DNA of 13,206 nucleotides. Source: Anaerolineales bacterium UBA4826 (GTDB taxonomy: Bacteria; Chloroflexota; Anaerolineae; UBA4142). Both the position numbers and the translations under genes were made by a program. The stretch is from assembly GCA_002400365.1 (NCBI GenBank), contig DHFK01000146.1, positions 1-13,206 on the forward strand. Direction: 5' to 3'. The notes below the pieces were generated by a model. That model worked only from the letters and a program-made list of their open reading frames with translations, was not told the origin of the DNA and did no database searches. Each line of letters begins with the position of its first letter. Position 1 is the stretch's first letter. Shown here piece after piece: positions 12,848 through 13,206 of this stretch.

Positions 12848-13206
12848 ATGTTACAATGGGCGGATGTGCTGAATGACAAGTCGCTGCAGAACTTGTCATA
12901 CAAAATTGAACTCGATGCAAAAGGGAGAATCGTTATGACGCCAGCGTCAAATCGCCATGCGCGCTATCAAGGCAAGATCGGGGGATTATTGACTCGGCTG
13001 GCGCGTGGAGGCGCGGTGCTTACCGAATGTTCCATTGAGACGCTCGATGGTGTCAAAGTTGCCGACGTTGCGTGGGCGGCAAACGAATTTCTCAAAAGGC
13101 ATCGAGACGAAACTCCGTTCACCGCGGCGCCAGAAATCTGCGTTGAAATAACCTCGCCCTCGAATAGCCGCGCAGAGGTCGAAGAGAAAATCACGTTGTA
13201 TCTTGC
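12848..13206 (+). CDS. Uma2-family (DUF820) nuclease-like protein, N-terminal part (3' end outside window)
   Basis: The frame opens at ATG 12848 and is still open at the window edge after 119 codons. It begins MLQWADVLNDKSLQNLSYKIEL, continues with GRIVMTPASNRHARYQGKIGGLL, then TLDGVKVADVAWAANEFL and PEICVEITSPSNSRAEVEEKITLYL. This is the pattern of the Uma2/DUF820 family, which has a PD-(D/E)xK nuclease fold: the Asp of VADVAW, the Glu of VEI and the Lys of EEKITLY match the expected active-site triad. Members are abundant in Cyanobacteria and Chloroflexi, often many per genome; their biological role is unclear. The ribosome site GAGAGGTG precedes the ATG by about 5 nt. It diverges from tyrS and has its own strong promoter, so it is probably an independent cassette. 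Confidence 0.85.
   Translation, partial: MLQWADVLNDKSLQNLSYKIELDAKGRIVMTPASNRHARYQGKIGGLLTRLARGGAVLTECSIETLDGVKVADVAWAANEFLKRHRDETPFTAAPEICVEITSPSNSRAEVEEKITLYL

Overview
The window looks like a chromosomal segment from an uncultured, GC-rich member of the Chloroflexota, probably Anaerolineae-like. The clues are the high GC content with gcg/cgc-rich coding, tandem DUF5666-like exported proteins, a secreted protein whose mature start carries the 'YLPMVMR' signature I associate with Chloroflexi exported proteins, a type 2 IPP isomerase, and several short dispersed repeats in the gaps. This assignment is inferred from protein flavour only. I see no rRNA, tRNA, CRISPR array, transposase or phage gene.

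Layout, left to right. (1) The 3' end of hemW (+), with an in-frame heptamer tract right before its conserved HNLTYW segment, runs to 488. It overlaps tail-to-tail with an MFS exporter (-). (2) A minus-strand isoprenoid unit is read fni (type 2 IPP isomerase), then a polyprenyl/GGPP synthase, then the MFS protein. A small inverted-repeat element sits between fni and the synthase. (3) A compact divergent promoter region separates fni from acpP (+), which ends in a textbook intrinsic terminator. (4) A plus-strand molybdenum cofactor cluster follows: mobA, fdhD (overlapping mobA by 8 bp) and moeA. Together they cover Mo insertion, GMP attachment to the cofactor and sulfuration for a formate dehydrogenase that is not in the window. 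An octamer/inverted repeat lies between fdhD and moeA, and a perfect palindromic terminator follows moeA. (5) A minus-strand envelope region is read tyrS, lipoprotein, a five-repeat DUF5666-like protein, a four-repeat DUF5666-like paralogue, and a small secreted jelly-roll-like protein. The first three are tightly spaced and probably co-transcribed. (6) At the right edge a Uma2-family nuclease-like gene (+) starts from a near-consensus promoter and runs off the window.

Most genes are housekeeping. The least explained part is the envelope cluster at 7352-11533: a Thr/Pro-linker lipoprotein next to two exported proteins built almost entirely of 65-85-residue beta-rich repeats, plus a fourth secreted protein. 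Other observations worth a look are the hemW repeat tract and its frame arithmetic, an extra segment in MobA, the single-cysteine FdhD, the divergent HIGH motif of TyrRS, and several kinds of structured repeat in intergenic or gene-end positions.
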